From the NCBI GenBank assembly GCA_965224735.1, contig OZ245059.1, positions 1,364,001 to 1,428,000 of the forward strand: 64,000 nt of DNA, written 5' to 3'. Positions 8,871 to 16,779 of the stretch are shown piece by piece. A model generated the notes under the pieces. That model saw only the letters and a program-made list of their open reading frames with translations, ran no database searches and was not told the DNA's origin. The position numbers and the translations under genes are program-made. The DNA comes from Robiginitomaculum_A sp036478535 (GTDB lineage Bacteria; Pseudomonadota; Alphaproteobacteria; Caulobacterales; Maricaulaceae). The stretch's first letter is position 1. The number at the start of each line of letters is the position of its first letter.

Positions 8871-10185
8871 TATCCCCATATTCCGATATTAAGAATTTAA
8901 ACAACTCGCTTTTAAAAAACTCGGGATCATGCCCCACCGCTTGCCAATTTGTAACCACTTCATATTTCATTTTTTCTAAAGTATCTTTAGTAATATATCC
9001 AGAAGCAAGAAAAGTTGGTTCAAAATACCCTGCTGAAAGGAAAAAGGTAGAAGAGCGACTGGGTGCTTCTTGCGCTTCTCTAATACCACCATATCCAGCA
9101 GACACAGCCAGAACAGAAGTTATAAGGTCGGGATTGTTCAAGCCTGCATGAAGCGCAAATACGCCTCCATTTGAGTGCCCGACCACACTCACTGGGTTTT
9201 TCGAAAGATCTCCACCAATTGTGTTAATTAGGTTCGGAAGTGCCCTATTGATTACAAAATTCATATGGGCATCAAACCGATTGGGAAATTCAGCATCAAA
9301 ACCAGGCAAGTAATCCGCGCCCCTCACATCTTTTGGAAGATGGCTTTTCGGAGTGACAATTGCCTGTCTTCCAGAATGAATCCCCATGAGAGCTATAGGC
9401 TGGATTAATTTCTGCTCAATCATTGGATCAATCATTCTTGAATAATACTGAAGACTTTGACCATCGGTAAAAATAATTACAGGTAGCTCTGGCCCGATAA
9501 ACCCTGGAGGAATATATGTTGATACTTTACGAGTTTCGCTCAGCTTCTGACTATACAATTCTATTTCGGAAAATTTACCTTTTATATTAATCGCCGGATC
9601 GTATAAAAATGGAATGTCTAGTTGTTCTGCATTGTCACCACTCACAATTAGCGGTTTGGCATCTTTATATACCCCTGAAGTATCCATAAACATAAGTTTT
9701 GCTTGAGAGGCATTCCTCAGACGCAATTTTGCACCCCAAATATTCTCGTCAAATTCATCTAAACGTTTCCAGTTCACAGATTGAATAGAACAACATAGAC
9801 GCGGCGCTGTTTCATTTTGAGATATCGCATATATCGACAGAGTCTCTCCGTTAATTTCAGCCCAAATACCATTACTCTCAAGTTTTGATGTCAAAGCTTG
9901 AGTGTCATTTTTTTCAAAACTGACACTACATACGTTCTGTTGCAGTTTGAGTTTATATAACTGGAACGTAGACAATGTTTTAATATTTTTTGCAACCTCA
10001 TTCATCTCAAAAAGTTCCGTACAGGAAGTGCTGCTTTTTAAATTTTTGACTGATGCTAAAAGCTCTTTACTAACCCTACCATTAATAGACTTAGCGGATT
10101 CATTTCCATTTCGGCAACCAGCGCTAGTTAAAAGCACCCCCGTAAATAATAACATAAAGCCAACACATAATTTTCTTTTTCGCAT
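8803..10185 (-). CDS. Esterase-family lipoprotein (Fes/enterochelin-esterase-like alpha/beta hydrolase)
   Basis: About 460 residues from the ATG at 10185. The N-terminus has a signal peptide with lipobox (LLTSAGC, Cys24), so it is probably a periplasmic or outer-membrane lipoprotein. The hydrolase domain occupies the C-terminal half: VSTYIPPGFIGPELPVIIFTDG, then the nucleophile elbow GHSNGG, then a late GHD likely to hold the catalytic His. This is the putative-esterase (Fes/D) branch, which hydrolyses siderophore or other esters; the substrate is unknown. The start at 10185 lies two bases past the stop of the upstream TonB-like gene, so it is chosen over more upstream codons. The last 17 or so residues (MNNPAPRGEV and on) are encoded by the inserted IS200 end, so the native C-terminus is lost. 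Confidence 0.78.
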   Translation of the reverse strand: MRKRKLCVGFMLLFTGVLLTSAGCRNGNESAKSINGRVSKELLASVKNLKSSTSCTELFEMNEVAKNIKTLSTFQLYKLKLQQNVCSVSFEKNDTQALTSKLESNGIWAEINGETLSIYAISQNETAPRLCCSIQSVNWKRLDEFDENIWGAKLRLRNASQAKLMFMDTSGVYKDAKPLIVSGDNAEQLDIPFLYDPAINIKGKFSEIELYSQKLSETRKVSTYIPPGFIGPELPVIIFTDGQSLQYYSRMIDPMIEQKLIQPIALMGIHSGRQAIVTPKSHLPKDVRGADYLPGFDAEFPNRFDAHMNFVINRALPNLINTIGGDLSKNPVSVVGHSNGGVFALHAGLNNPDLITSVLAVSAGYGGIREAQEAPSRSSTFFLSAGYFEPTFLASGYITKDTLEKMKYEVVTNWQAVGHDPEFFKSELFKFLISEYGDTQMNNPAPRGEVSKECKLFITV

Positions 10186-10186
10186 A

Positions 10187-10813
10187 CTATTCCACCATCG
10201 TAGTTCTATTGACATAGAGTGCCAAAACTTCCTCTCTCGTGAGACGATCATAATCAGTTGGTACGGTATCCTTCAAGGTCTTGGAATAGAACAACCCATT
10301 TATTTTATATGTTCTAATACCCTCTATAACCATCCCCTCCTCGCGTTCACAATCTCTTTCTCGTATTTTAAAACACTTTCCTAAAGTAGTGGTAAATTTT
10401 GTGAGTATTGGAACCGTGTTATTTTTAGAATTATTTACAGCTAAATCATCAAGAGTTATATTATCTGTTAAATCTTTTACCAAAAAATTGTAATGTTGTT
10501 TGTTATCATAATCAGCTATCTTTTTATCCACGGTCAACATTGCTGATGGCGATAAGGAAGTGGTTTTTTTTTCCAAATTTAAATTAATCAAACTGGCAAC
10601 ATTTTTTTGAATTTTTTGAATTTCTCCTACCTTAACTTCGGAGTTATGAGCAACAGCGACTATAGCGATCTTGAACACTATGTTTACAGGTACGACTTTC
10701 ACCCGAGGTGGCTTCGGAGAAACTACTGTAGTATGAAAAATGAACAATGCAAATGCATGAATTGCTATAGCTAGGAAAAACCCAAAATATCTGAAATTTA
10801 GTTCATTTTCCAC
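10187..10813 (-). CDS. TonB-like inner-membrane protein of unknown function
   Basis: About 208 residues. The N-terminus holds one membrane segment (about residues 10-28, FFLAIAIHAFALFIF) followed by PKPPRVKVVPVNIV, the layout of the TonB N-terminus including a His inside the membrane helix. The rest is not recognisable as the TonB C-terminal domain; it ends with a Cys-containing region (KCFKIRERDCER) and a charged tail. The visible start is a GTG at 10811-10813 close to the IS630 end, so the true start may have been lost. Two bases separate it from the esterase lipoprotein gene, implying one operon. A role in energising or sensing at the outer membrane is a guess. Confidence 0.6.
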   Translation of the reverse strand: MENELNFRYFGFFLAIAIHAFALFIFHTTVVSPKPPRVKVVPVNIVFKIAIVAVAHNSEVKVGEIQKIQKNVASLINLNLEKKTTSLSPSAMLTVDKKIADYDNKQHYNFLVKDLTDNITLDDLAVNNSKNNTVPILTKFTTTLGKCFKIRERDCEREEGMVIEGIRTYKINGLFYSKTLKDTVPTDYDRLTREEVLALYVNRTTMVE

Positions 10814-11656
10814 AAATGAACACTCCCACTACTCCATAACCTGGAATTCTTCATCTGAAATTATTCGGAAATTGTCGGTTACGGTGTCTCGGAAATTTCT
10901 CCATTGTTTGGGTATGGTTTCTCGTAAAAATTTGAGTATAGCATGACCAAATTTTGTAAATGTCGGGTAGAATTTATTATGTGTGACATGCCTGCGCATG
11001 ACGCCCCAAAGCCGCTCAATAGCATTTAGGTGAGGGCAATATGTTGGCAACCAGATTGGTTTGATCTTGCAATCTTTACGCTCTAACCACTGTTTAACCT
11101 TGGCTGCACGATGGTAAGGAGCATTATCAAGTATCAGATAAATACGCTTTTTATCCAGATTACGTGCCTCCAGTTTTTCAAATAATTGAATGGCGTTGTC
11201 ACTATCAACCCGGTCCACATCCATAAAGGGGGTGTCAAAATTCTCCAGATTAACCGCTGCGTGAATATTCACGCGCTTGCGCCGCGTGCTGCGTTTTATG
11301 GCCATGTTCGCACCCTTGCGCATCCAGCCACGGCTTGGTCTTGATTGATGTTCAGGGTGCACAGCATCACAGAAATATACCGTCTCATCAAGCGTTAAGC
11401 CGTTCAAGAGCCGCTGATAATTATCTATAAATTCAGCCTGTGCCTGCTCGTTAATATGACCTGGTAAAGGCGTAGGTTTTTTGTATTCAAAACCCAAACG
11501 ATGCAGTAATTTAATGCAGCCAGACTTGGAATAATCGACTTGCCAGTTGTGCCAGATAAAGGCGCGAACCTCGTGTACATTCTGACAGACATGAGCCTCT
11601 AGCCAAGACACAAGAACCGCTTCTATGTCCACACTCAATTTGGAGAAACCACCCTT

Positions 11657-12633
11657 AGACTCGATTCACAATAGGCTATAATTTTGTAGGCGCAATTGTT
11701 TTATTTTCATGTCCTTATGCGGTTTTGAGATTGATGTTGGCGAGGGCGCCAATATTCTTCGCAATCATGTTTTGCAGGCCGTTATTGCGGTGAATATCGG
11801 CAAAAATCTTGAACTTCTTCATACGGCCAATAGCATGTTCGACGCCAATGCGCAGGCCTGCGTGCCAACGGTTATAGGCTCTGGCATTTTGGGAAATGGG
11901 CTGGTTTTTCGGCTTCTTAATCGGAATTTCAAAATTCGTTCCGAGATAACCAAGGTCGCCTAAAACCATCATATCAGGCGGCTTGACAACACCACTTTCA
12001 TCAAAAATCCGCTTGTCGTGTTTTGAGCCTTTTTGCGCAGGGCCAACGGCCAGAATACGTTTCGTATTATCGGTGATAATCTGATGCACATTCGTGTATC
12101 TTTTCTTTTTTCCGGAATAATTTTCCTTCCGTTTTCCCGGCTTTTTTGAACGTAGAATTGGGCGTTCTGTCCCGTCTACCATCAGATAAAGAAGATCATT
12201 TTTTTCTTCTTCGTTCAGGCGTATCTTGCGTTCAGGCATACGAAAATGGCCGGTTAAAAGGTGCTCATAGCCCGATTAACGCGGCAGACAGTGGGCGAAG
12301 ACACGCCAAAAACTAGCCCTAAAAACACATGGCTAGTATAGGTTCGATAATAAATCAAGCACATGAGAAGCTGCGCAGAGAAATCAAGCTCATACTTGGT
12401 CCTGCGCCAATGGCACGCTTGCGCGTAGGGCGGGACAGGCGTTTGTGCTCGCTTTTAAGCCAGAGTGGGTGGGTATCTTTGATAAGCCTGTCAAAATCTT
12501 CAAGACGAATGCCTGAAAGGCGGAAAAACAGTGTGGGGCGGGCGCGTAAAACTTTCAACGTGTTCATAAATAATCCTCCTGCTCAAAGATTAGACAAAAT
12601 AATTAACAAATTACCTAATTACGAAGCGAGTCT
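11657..12633 (-). mobile_element. IS5-family element (HARBI1/Tnp_4-like transposase), copy A, inside IS630
   Basis: 977 bp with imperfect inverted ends (AGACTCGATTCACAATAGG and AGACTCGCTTCGTAATTAGG). It is flanked by the direct repeat CTT (11654-11656 and 12634-12636), consistent with a 3-bp target duplication. The transposase reads as two pieces: 12355-12567 (N-terminal, MNTLKVLRARPTLFFRLSG) and 11715-12239 (C-terminal, MPERKIRLNEEEKNDLLYL onward). Compared with the intact relative at 43476-44351 there are at least two frame breaks, one after KRAIGAG and one before MPER. Confidence 0.85.
11715..12567 (-). pseudogene. IS5-family transposase (Tnp_4-like), frameshifted, copy A
   Basis: The catalytic part carries YLMVDGTERP, GPAQKGSKHDKRIFDE and VEHAIGRMKKFKIF, aligned closely with the single-frame 291-residue enzyme at 43476-44351. 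One base is missing after GCGCAGGAC near 12405, and the frame also breaks at ACCTTTTAACC near 12250. The second break is shared with copy B, so it predates the duplication of the block. Confidence 0.85.
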
Positions 12634-12833
12634 CTTATAGTCAAAACTCGCCATCAGGTCAAAACCACCCTCGGCATATTTTTTGTACCAGGTACGGATC
12701 GTGTCATCATCCAGATACAAATATTGCGCTATTTGTTGACAGCTCTTGCCGTCATCCAACAAAAGCAAAGCATTACACCGCCGCGCTATCCCGTGATCTG
12801 ATGTGCCCCTAGATTTGTAGACACCTTGTCACT

Positions 12834-13691
12834 TCATTTTGTTGCCATCTCAAACTGTGCGGGTGACAACATCCCGCACTTACCATGCTTTCTCTTAGAA
12901 TTATAGAACATTTCAATATAATCGAACACGTCTTGGCGTGCGAGCTGGCGCGTTTTGTAAGTCTTGCGTCTGATCCGTTCGGTTTTGAGCAGATGGAAGA
13001 AACTTTCAGCTACCGCATTATCATAACAGTTTCCACGCCGGCTCATGCTAGCTTCCAGATTGTGAGCGACTAAAAAAGATTGCCACTCTTGGCTGGTAAA
13101 CTGGCTGCCTTGATCGGAATGGACTATCACTTTCGCCTTCGGTCTGCGCCGCCAAACGGCCATCAATAAAGCATTTAAAGCCAGACTTGTTTGCATCCGC
13201 ACACCCATTGACCACCCAACAACACGGCGTGAGTATAGGTCGATAACGACGGATAAAAACAACCATCCCTCATGAGTCTTAATGTAAGTAATGTCCGTCA
13301 CCCAAACCGTATTGGGATGCGCTATATCAAAGTTCTGCTTCAACTGATTAGCCGCCACAATCGACGGCTTAATGCCATACTTGCCAGGGCGGCGTTTATA
13401 GCCGACTTGTGCCCTAAGGCCACACTTTTGCATAAGCTTGGCCACCGTATTAGGCGCACAAGTCTCGCCCATATCGAGCAGGTCATGATGAATTTTACGG
13501 TAGCCATAAACGCAGCCGCTCTCTAGCCATGATTGCTTGATAAGTCCTGTAAGGCGGCGTTGCCGCTTAGCCATTTTACTCAGGCCCGATTTAAGCCACG
13601 CATAAAACCCGCTCGGGTGAACGCGCAGCACGCGGCACATGGCCCGCACGGAAAACTCCATGCGGTGTGCTTTGATAAAGGCGTACTTCAC
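12834..13691 (-). CDS. IS3-family transposase OrfB (DDE integrase domain), first type
   Basis: A 285-residue protein with an N-terminal HTH_21-like segment (VLRVHPSGFYAWL) and an rve-type integrase core. The DDE triad is visible as VTDITYIKTHEG, VHSDQGSQFTS and CYDNAVAESFFHLLKTE. It is the second ORF of the element at 12799-14050. In IS3 elements the active enzyme is usually an OrfAB fusion made by -1 frameshifting from OrfA; about 40 bases separate the two listed ORFs here. It looks intact. Confidence 0.92.
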   Translation of the reverse strand: MKYAFIKAHRMEFSVRAMCRVLRVHPSGFYAWLKSGLSKMAKRQRRLTGLIKQSWLESGCVYGYRKIHHDLLDMGETCAPNTVAKLMQKCGLRAQVGYKRRPGKYGIKPSIVAANQLKQNFDIAHPNTVWVTDITYIKTHEGWLFLSVVIDLYSRRVVGWSMGVRMQTSLALNALLMAVWRRRPKAKVIVHSDQGSQFTSQEWQSFLVAHNLEASMSRRGNCYDNAVAESFFHLLKTERIRRKTYKTRQLARQDVFDYIEMFYNSKRKHGKCGMLSPAQFEMATK

Positions 13692-13730
13692 TTGGCCTGC
13701 TTTGCAAAGTACACCGTGGCCTTTTTCACC

Positions 13731-13994
13731 CTAAAGGGCACTTCGTAAGATATCACGCTCTTCAGTAACGCGCCTAAGCTCGGCCTTTAAGCGGCGGTTC
13801 TCTTGCACATGCTCGTTCATATCAGCGGGTGGTCGCTCTGGTTCATGAAACTTGCCAATCCAATCATACATGGACTTGGTACAAACCCCCAGTCGCTCCG
13901 ACACATCTTTGACCGAATAACCGCGCTCTTTTACCTGCGCCACAGCGTCCCGTTTGAACTCGTCCGTATACCGTATTCCCTTACCCATCTTCAT
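13731..13994 (-). CDS. IS3-family transposase OrfA (helix-turn-helix), first type
   Basis: An 87-residue protein, MKMGKGIRYTDEFKRDAVAQ onward, with the HTH_8/Tnp_1 fold (VKDVSERLGVCTKSMYDWI) that binds the IS ends and a C-terminal leucine-zipper-like helix (ENRRLKAELRRVTEERDILR). It precedes OrfB of the same element. A second copy of its first third lies at 24299-24385 in inverted orientation. Confidence 0.9.
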   Translation of the reverse strand: MKMGKGIRYTDEFKRDAVAQVKERGYSVKDVSERLGVCTKSMYDWIGKFHEPERPPADMNEHVQENRRLKAELRRVTEERDILRSAL

Positions 13995-14121
13995 ATCTCC
14001 TTGCTTCCAATTGTAACAAACAAGGTGTCTACAAATCTAGGGGCACATCACTGGGTATACTAAAAATTAAGGTATATTGTTTATGTGTATCACATGGGAC
14101 AAATGTGCAAGGACATCGAGA

Positions 14122-15057
14122 ATGAAAATCATACAAGGGTGGACGGACAAAGAAACAAAAGCTTTTAGAAAGTCCACAATACAAGTCCAACATAGGCTCA
14201 ATGAAACTGGATTGTTTACGGATGATGCCCTTGCCCGTCTGATCGATAAACATCCTAACAATATGGTTGATGTGTGCGCTATGGCAAGAAACCCTGAATT
14301 ATTTAACCGGCACCAAACTGTGGATTTTCGGGGGGTAGACGGAGCTATAATAATTGATTTAGTCAAAAGAGGGCAGCTTTGGGTTAATATACGCGAAGGT
14401 ATGACCAAGCATAAAGAGTATAAAGAGGTTATGGATAAGCTTTTAGATGAATTGGAAGCGCATACAGGTGTACGAAATAATAGAAATAAGTGTTATGGCG
14501 GAATTTTAGTTTCATCTAAAACTGCAAAAGTTGCGTTTCACTGTGATGCAACACAGACTATTTTATGGCATATTCGCGGGACAAAACATGCTTACGTTTA
14601 TCCAATAAATGATAAGTTTTTACCTGATAAAGCCTATGAAAAAATCGTCATTGGCGAACCAGATGAAGATGTTTCCTATGTTCCAGAGTTCGATAGTGAT
14701 GCCCAAGTTTTTGAGTTACATGGCGGCGAAATGGTTACATGGCGACATCCATCACCACACCGCGTGGAAAACAAAACCTTCTGCGTATCTATGGTAACAG
14801 AATTTTGCACGAAGGATACGACCCTTTATAATTTAGTGTCCATAGCAAATGGGTTAATGCGAAGGCATCTTGGGTTAAATCCAAATATCCGTAACGCCTC
14901 GAAATTCAACAATTTTTGTAAACTTGGTACTGGTTTTGCCCTTAGGACATTGGGCGCTGATAGGATACACCAGCGTAAAGATTTAGTGCAGTTTAAGTTA
15001 AACCCTGACTCGCCAGAAGTTTTGACAAAAATTGAGCCTTATGAGCGTGATTTTTAA
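14122..15057 (+). CDS. JmjC/cupin-like Fe(II)/2-oxoglutarate oxygenase, putative
   Basis: About 311 residues from the ATG at 14122, which is preceded by AAGGAC at a fair distance; an ATG 45 bases upstream has no ribosome site. The centre resembles the JmjC/cupin_8 fold: FHCDATQTILWHIRGTKHAYVYP gives an HxD pair (His140, Asp142), and WRHPSPHRVEN gives a distal His (about 213), forming a plausible iron triad. Such enzymes hydroxylate protein side chains or small molecules. It is the first gene inside the island, upstream of the exporter. A role in modifying the exported effectors or in controlling them is possible but only inferred. Base composition is lower in GC than the core genes. Confidence 0.65.
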   Translation: MKIIQGWTDKETKAFRKSTIQVQHRLNETGLFTDDALARLIDKHPNNMVDVCAMARNPELFNRHQTVDFRGVDGAIIIDLVKRGQLWVNIREGMTKHKEYKEVMDKLLDELEAHTGVRNNRNKCYGGILVSSKTAKVAFHCDATQTILWHIRGTKHAYVYPINDKFLPDKAYEKIVIGEPDEDVSYVPEFDSDAQVFELHGGEMVTWRHPSPHRVENKTFCVSMVTEFCTKDTTLYNLVSIANGLMRRHLGLNPNIRNASKFNNFCKLGTGFALRTLGADRIHQRKDLVQFKLNPDSPEVLTKIEPYERDF

Positions 15058-15244
15058 GCATGAGTTTTGCCAATATATAATTTTGGATCATGACTGTTGA
15101 GGGTGTTAGAACTATGGCTCCTGTGTTAGATGGCTTGGGTTTTGTTTAAACTTTTTTGGGGCTTTGATCCATATTTTACAGATATATTCATAACGGTTAA
15201 TAGGTATATTCAATGTCTTGCGTTCTAGCCTGAAGAGCTAAGGA
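15058..15244. other. Intergenic stretch after the oxygenase gene
   Basis: No gene recognised. It is AT-rich, with no strong hairpin or promoter that I could define. It runs into an IS remnant at 15245. Confidence 0.35.
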
Positions 15245-15504
15245 TTGGTACGCGAAGTTTTTACGTTTGTAGATGCTTCACATCTTGTGTCCAAACTCTT
15301 CACCTGGCCCGGCTCAGACAAGGCAATCGCCAAGGGCCTTGAAACGTTCAAAATATCGCAGCCTCAAAGCGAGCCAGCGATAAACAGGCGCGTTTTGGCT
15401 GTAAAGGCAAAGGCTGCCACAATGCCACCATAAAAAAAGCCAATATGAAGGGGAAAAACAAGACCAAGCATAACTGGATCACTTATAAATTGTATGGAAA
15501 TTAA
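15245..15504 (+). pseudogene. Remnant of an IS5/IS1182-type transposase
   Basis: One frame gives FTFVDASHLVSKLF and another, further on, gives SDKQARFGCKGKGCH. In intact IS transposases these two motifs (FTFVDASHLISK and DKQARFGCKGKD) belong to one reading frame about 40 residues apart. Frame changes and loss of both termini show a decayed internal fragment. It lies directly before the HlyD gene, so its insertion may have changed the upstream region of the exporter operon. Confidence 0.7.
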
Positions 15505-15519
15505 ATTGAGAAATGTATA

Positions 15520-16779
15520 GTGGCTGAAGCAGAAGACAATCTACCCCTTTTTCGCGAAACCGCAGTCGATGCTTTTTCCAAACGTAGTTACGGTCGACCT
15601 ATTGCTAAAATGCCGCGTAGCTGGTTATATTTTTCTATTATGCTTTTGGCAATGGTCGGAACAGCGGTGTGGTTTTTGGCTACATCATCTTATTCACGCA
15701 AAGAAACTACCTTGGGATGGCTTGCGCCAGAAAATGGTCTCGTACGGATTTCAGTATCGCAGGGTGGGTTGATCGAGCGGGTGTTATTCGAACAGGGCGA
15801 CTTTGTTGAAAAAGGCCAAGCTACTTTTGTACTGTCGCAAGATAAAAAACGTATAGGAGGAACGGGTAGCGCAGAAGATTTGCAAAATAAACTACAACAG
15901 GAAAAAGCTGAAATTGTAACCCAAATCAAGATTGAGAATGCGAGCCGTATTTCAGATGTTAATACATCAAAAAAAATACTGGATCAACTAAACCTCGAGA
16001 AGTTAGAAATTGAGCACCAAATTAATGAACAAGAAGACCGTGTTGAGATTACTCGTGAGATACATTCACGGTTTGCAAGGTTAAGCGAAAACAACACTGT
16101 ATCATATCTTGAGCTACAAACCCAAAAGGAACGTTTTTCATCTCAAAAGCAAGCCTTAGCTGCACTGCGTCAAATACATGTTTCAATAGGTCGTGAAATT
16201 ATCAATGCACAAGCCATTATCACAAAACGTCCCCTAGACAGTCAGCGCACCAAATCCGAATTACAGCGCAGGTTGATTGAAATTTCCAACCAGAAAACAG
16301 AAATAGAAACCTTGGGAGGGCAAGCTATACAAGCGTCAATTTCTGGCACCATAGCAACGTTAGAGGTGCAGACAGGTAACACAGTTTATCCGCAACAACT
16401 CCTTGCCTCAATATTGCCAGAGAACTCAATTCTCTTTGCTGAGGTCTATATTCCGTCTCGCGCCATTGGTTTTATACAGCCAGAGCAGTCCGTTCGTATT
16501 ATGTACGCAGCTTTCCCTCATCAAAGGTTTGGGGCAGCTGAGGGCGCGGTATTAGAAATATCCAATACAGTATTAAGACCTGAAGAAATTCCTAGCTCCA
16601 TTGGGCTGGAGGAGCCTGCCTATAAAGCCCGTATTGCTCTTAGCAAACAAACGATGGACGGGTTTGGGGAGGTTCTTGCCTTAAGACCTGGTATGGCACT
16701 CAACGCTGAAATCATTCTTGAAAAGCGGAGTTTTTTACAGTGGGTGCTGGAACCTCTGCGGGCGAGAAGAACGAATTAA
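15520..16779 (+). CDS. HlyD-family periplasmic adaptor of a type I secretion system
   Basis: A 419-residue protein with a short cytoplasmic N-terminus, one membrane segment (about 35-55, SWLYFSIMLLAMVGTAVWFL), a lipoyl-like half (GLIERVLFEQGDFVEKGQ), a long coiled-coil hairpin (about 125-245) and a second lipoyl/beta-barrel part (ISGTIATLEVQTGNTVYPQQ, then AEVYIPSRAIGFIQPEQSVRI). This layout matches adaptors that link an ABC exporter to an outer-membrane TolC channel. The chosen start is GTG at 15520 with GAG upstream. It ends exactly where the ABC transporter begins (TAA then ATG with no gap), a tightly coupled operon. A tolC gene lies elsewhere in the window (47110). Confidence 0.9.
   Translation: MAEAEDNLPLFRETAVDAFSKRSYGRPIAKMPRSWLYFSIMLLAMVGTAVWFLATSSYSRKETTLGWLAPENGLVRISVSQGGLIERVLFEQGDFVEKGQATFVLSQDKKRIGGTGSAEDLQNKLQQEKAEIVTQIKIENASRISDVNTSKKILDQLNLEKLEIEHQINEQEDRVEITREIHSRFARLSENNTVSYLELQTQKERFSSQKQALAALRQIHVSIGREIINAQAIITKRPLDSQRTKSELQRRLIEISNQKTEIETLGGQAIQASISGTIATLEVQTGNTVYPQQLLASILPENSILFAEVYIPSRAIGFIQPEQSVRIMYAAFPHQRFGAAEGAVLEISNTVLRPEEIPSSIGLEEPAYKARIALSKQTMDGFGEVLALRPGMALNAEIILEKRSFLQWVLEPLRARRTN

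Larger units (their letters stand above)
10821..12798 (-). mobile_element. IS630-family element, copy A, split by an IS5-family insertion
   Basis: Minus-strand copy of the same IS630 as at 6456. Its C-terminal transposase part (frame of 10829-11638) retains the DDE residues. At 11656/12634 an IS5-family element interrupts it. The N-terminal part (12634-12798, encoding the helix-turn-helix up to DLMASFDYK) continues beyond and stops at an IS3 element at 12799, so the first 30 or so codons are missing. The transposase is dead in this copy. Confidence 0.85.
12799..14050 (-). mobile_element. IS3-family element (first type), complete
   Basis: 1252 bp with inverted ends TGATGTGCCCCTAGATTTGT at both termini (the right end read in complement). 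It holds the usual two overlapping-phase ORFs of IS3 elements. The left flank is the interrupted IS630, while the right flank (CTGGGTATAC) is not IS630 DNA and no direct repeat joins the two flanks. The insertion has therefore been followed by a deletion or rearrangement. The end of the same element recurs at 24241-24385 and, degenerate, at about 61085-61160. Confidence 0.9.
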
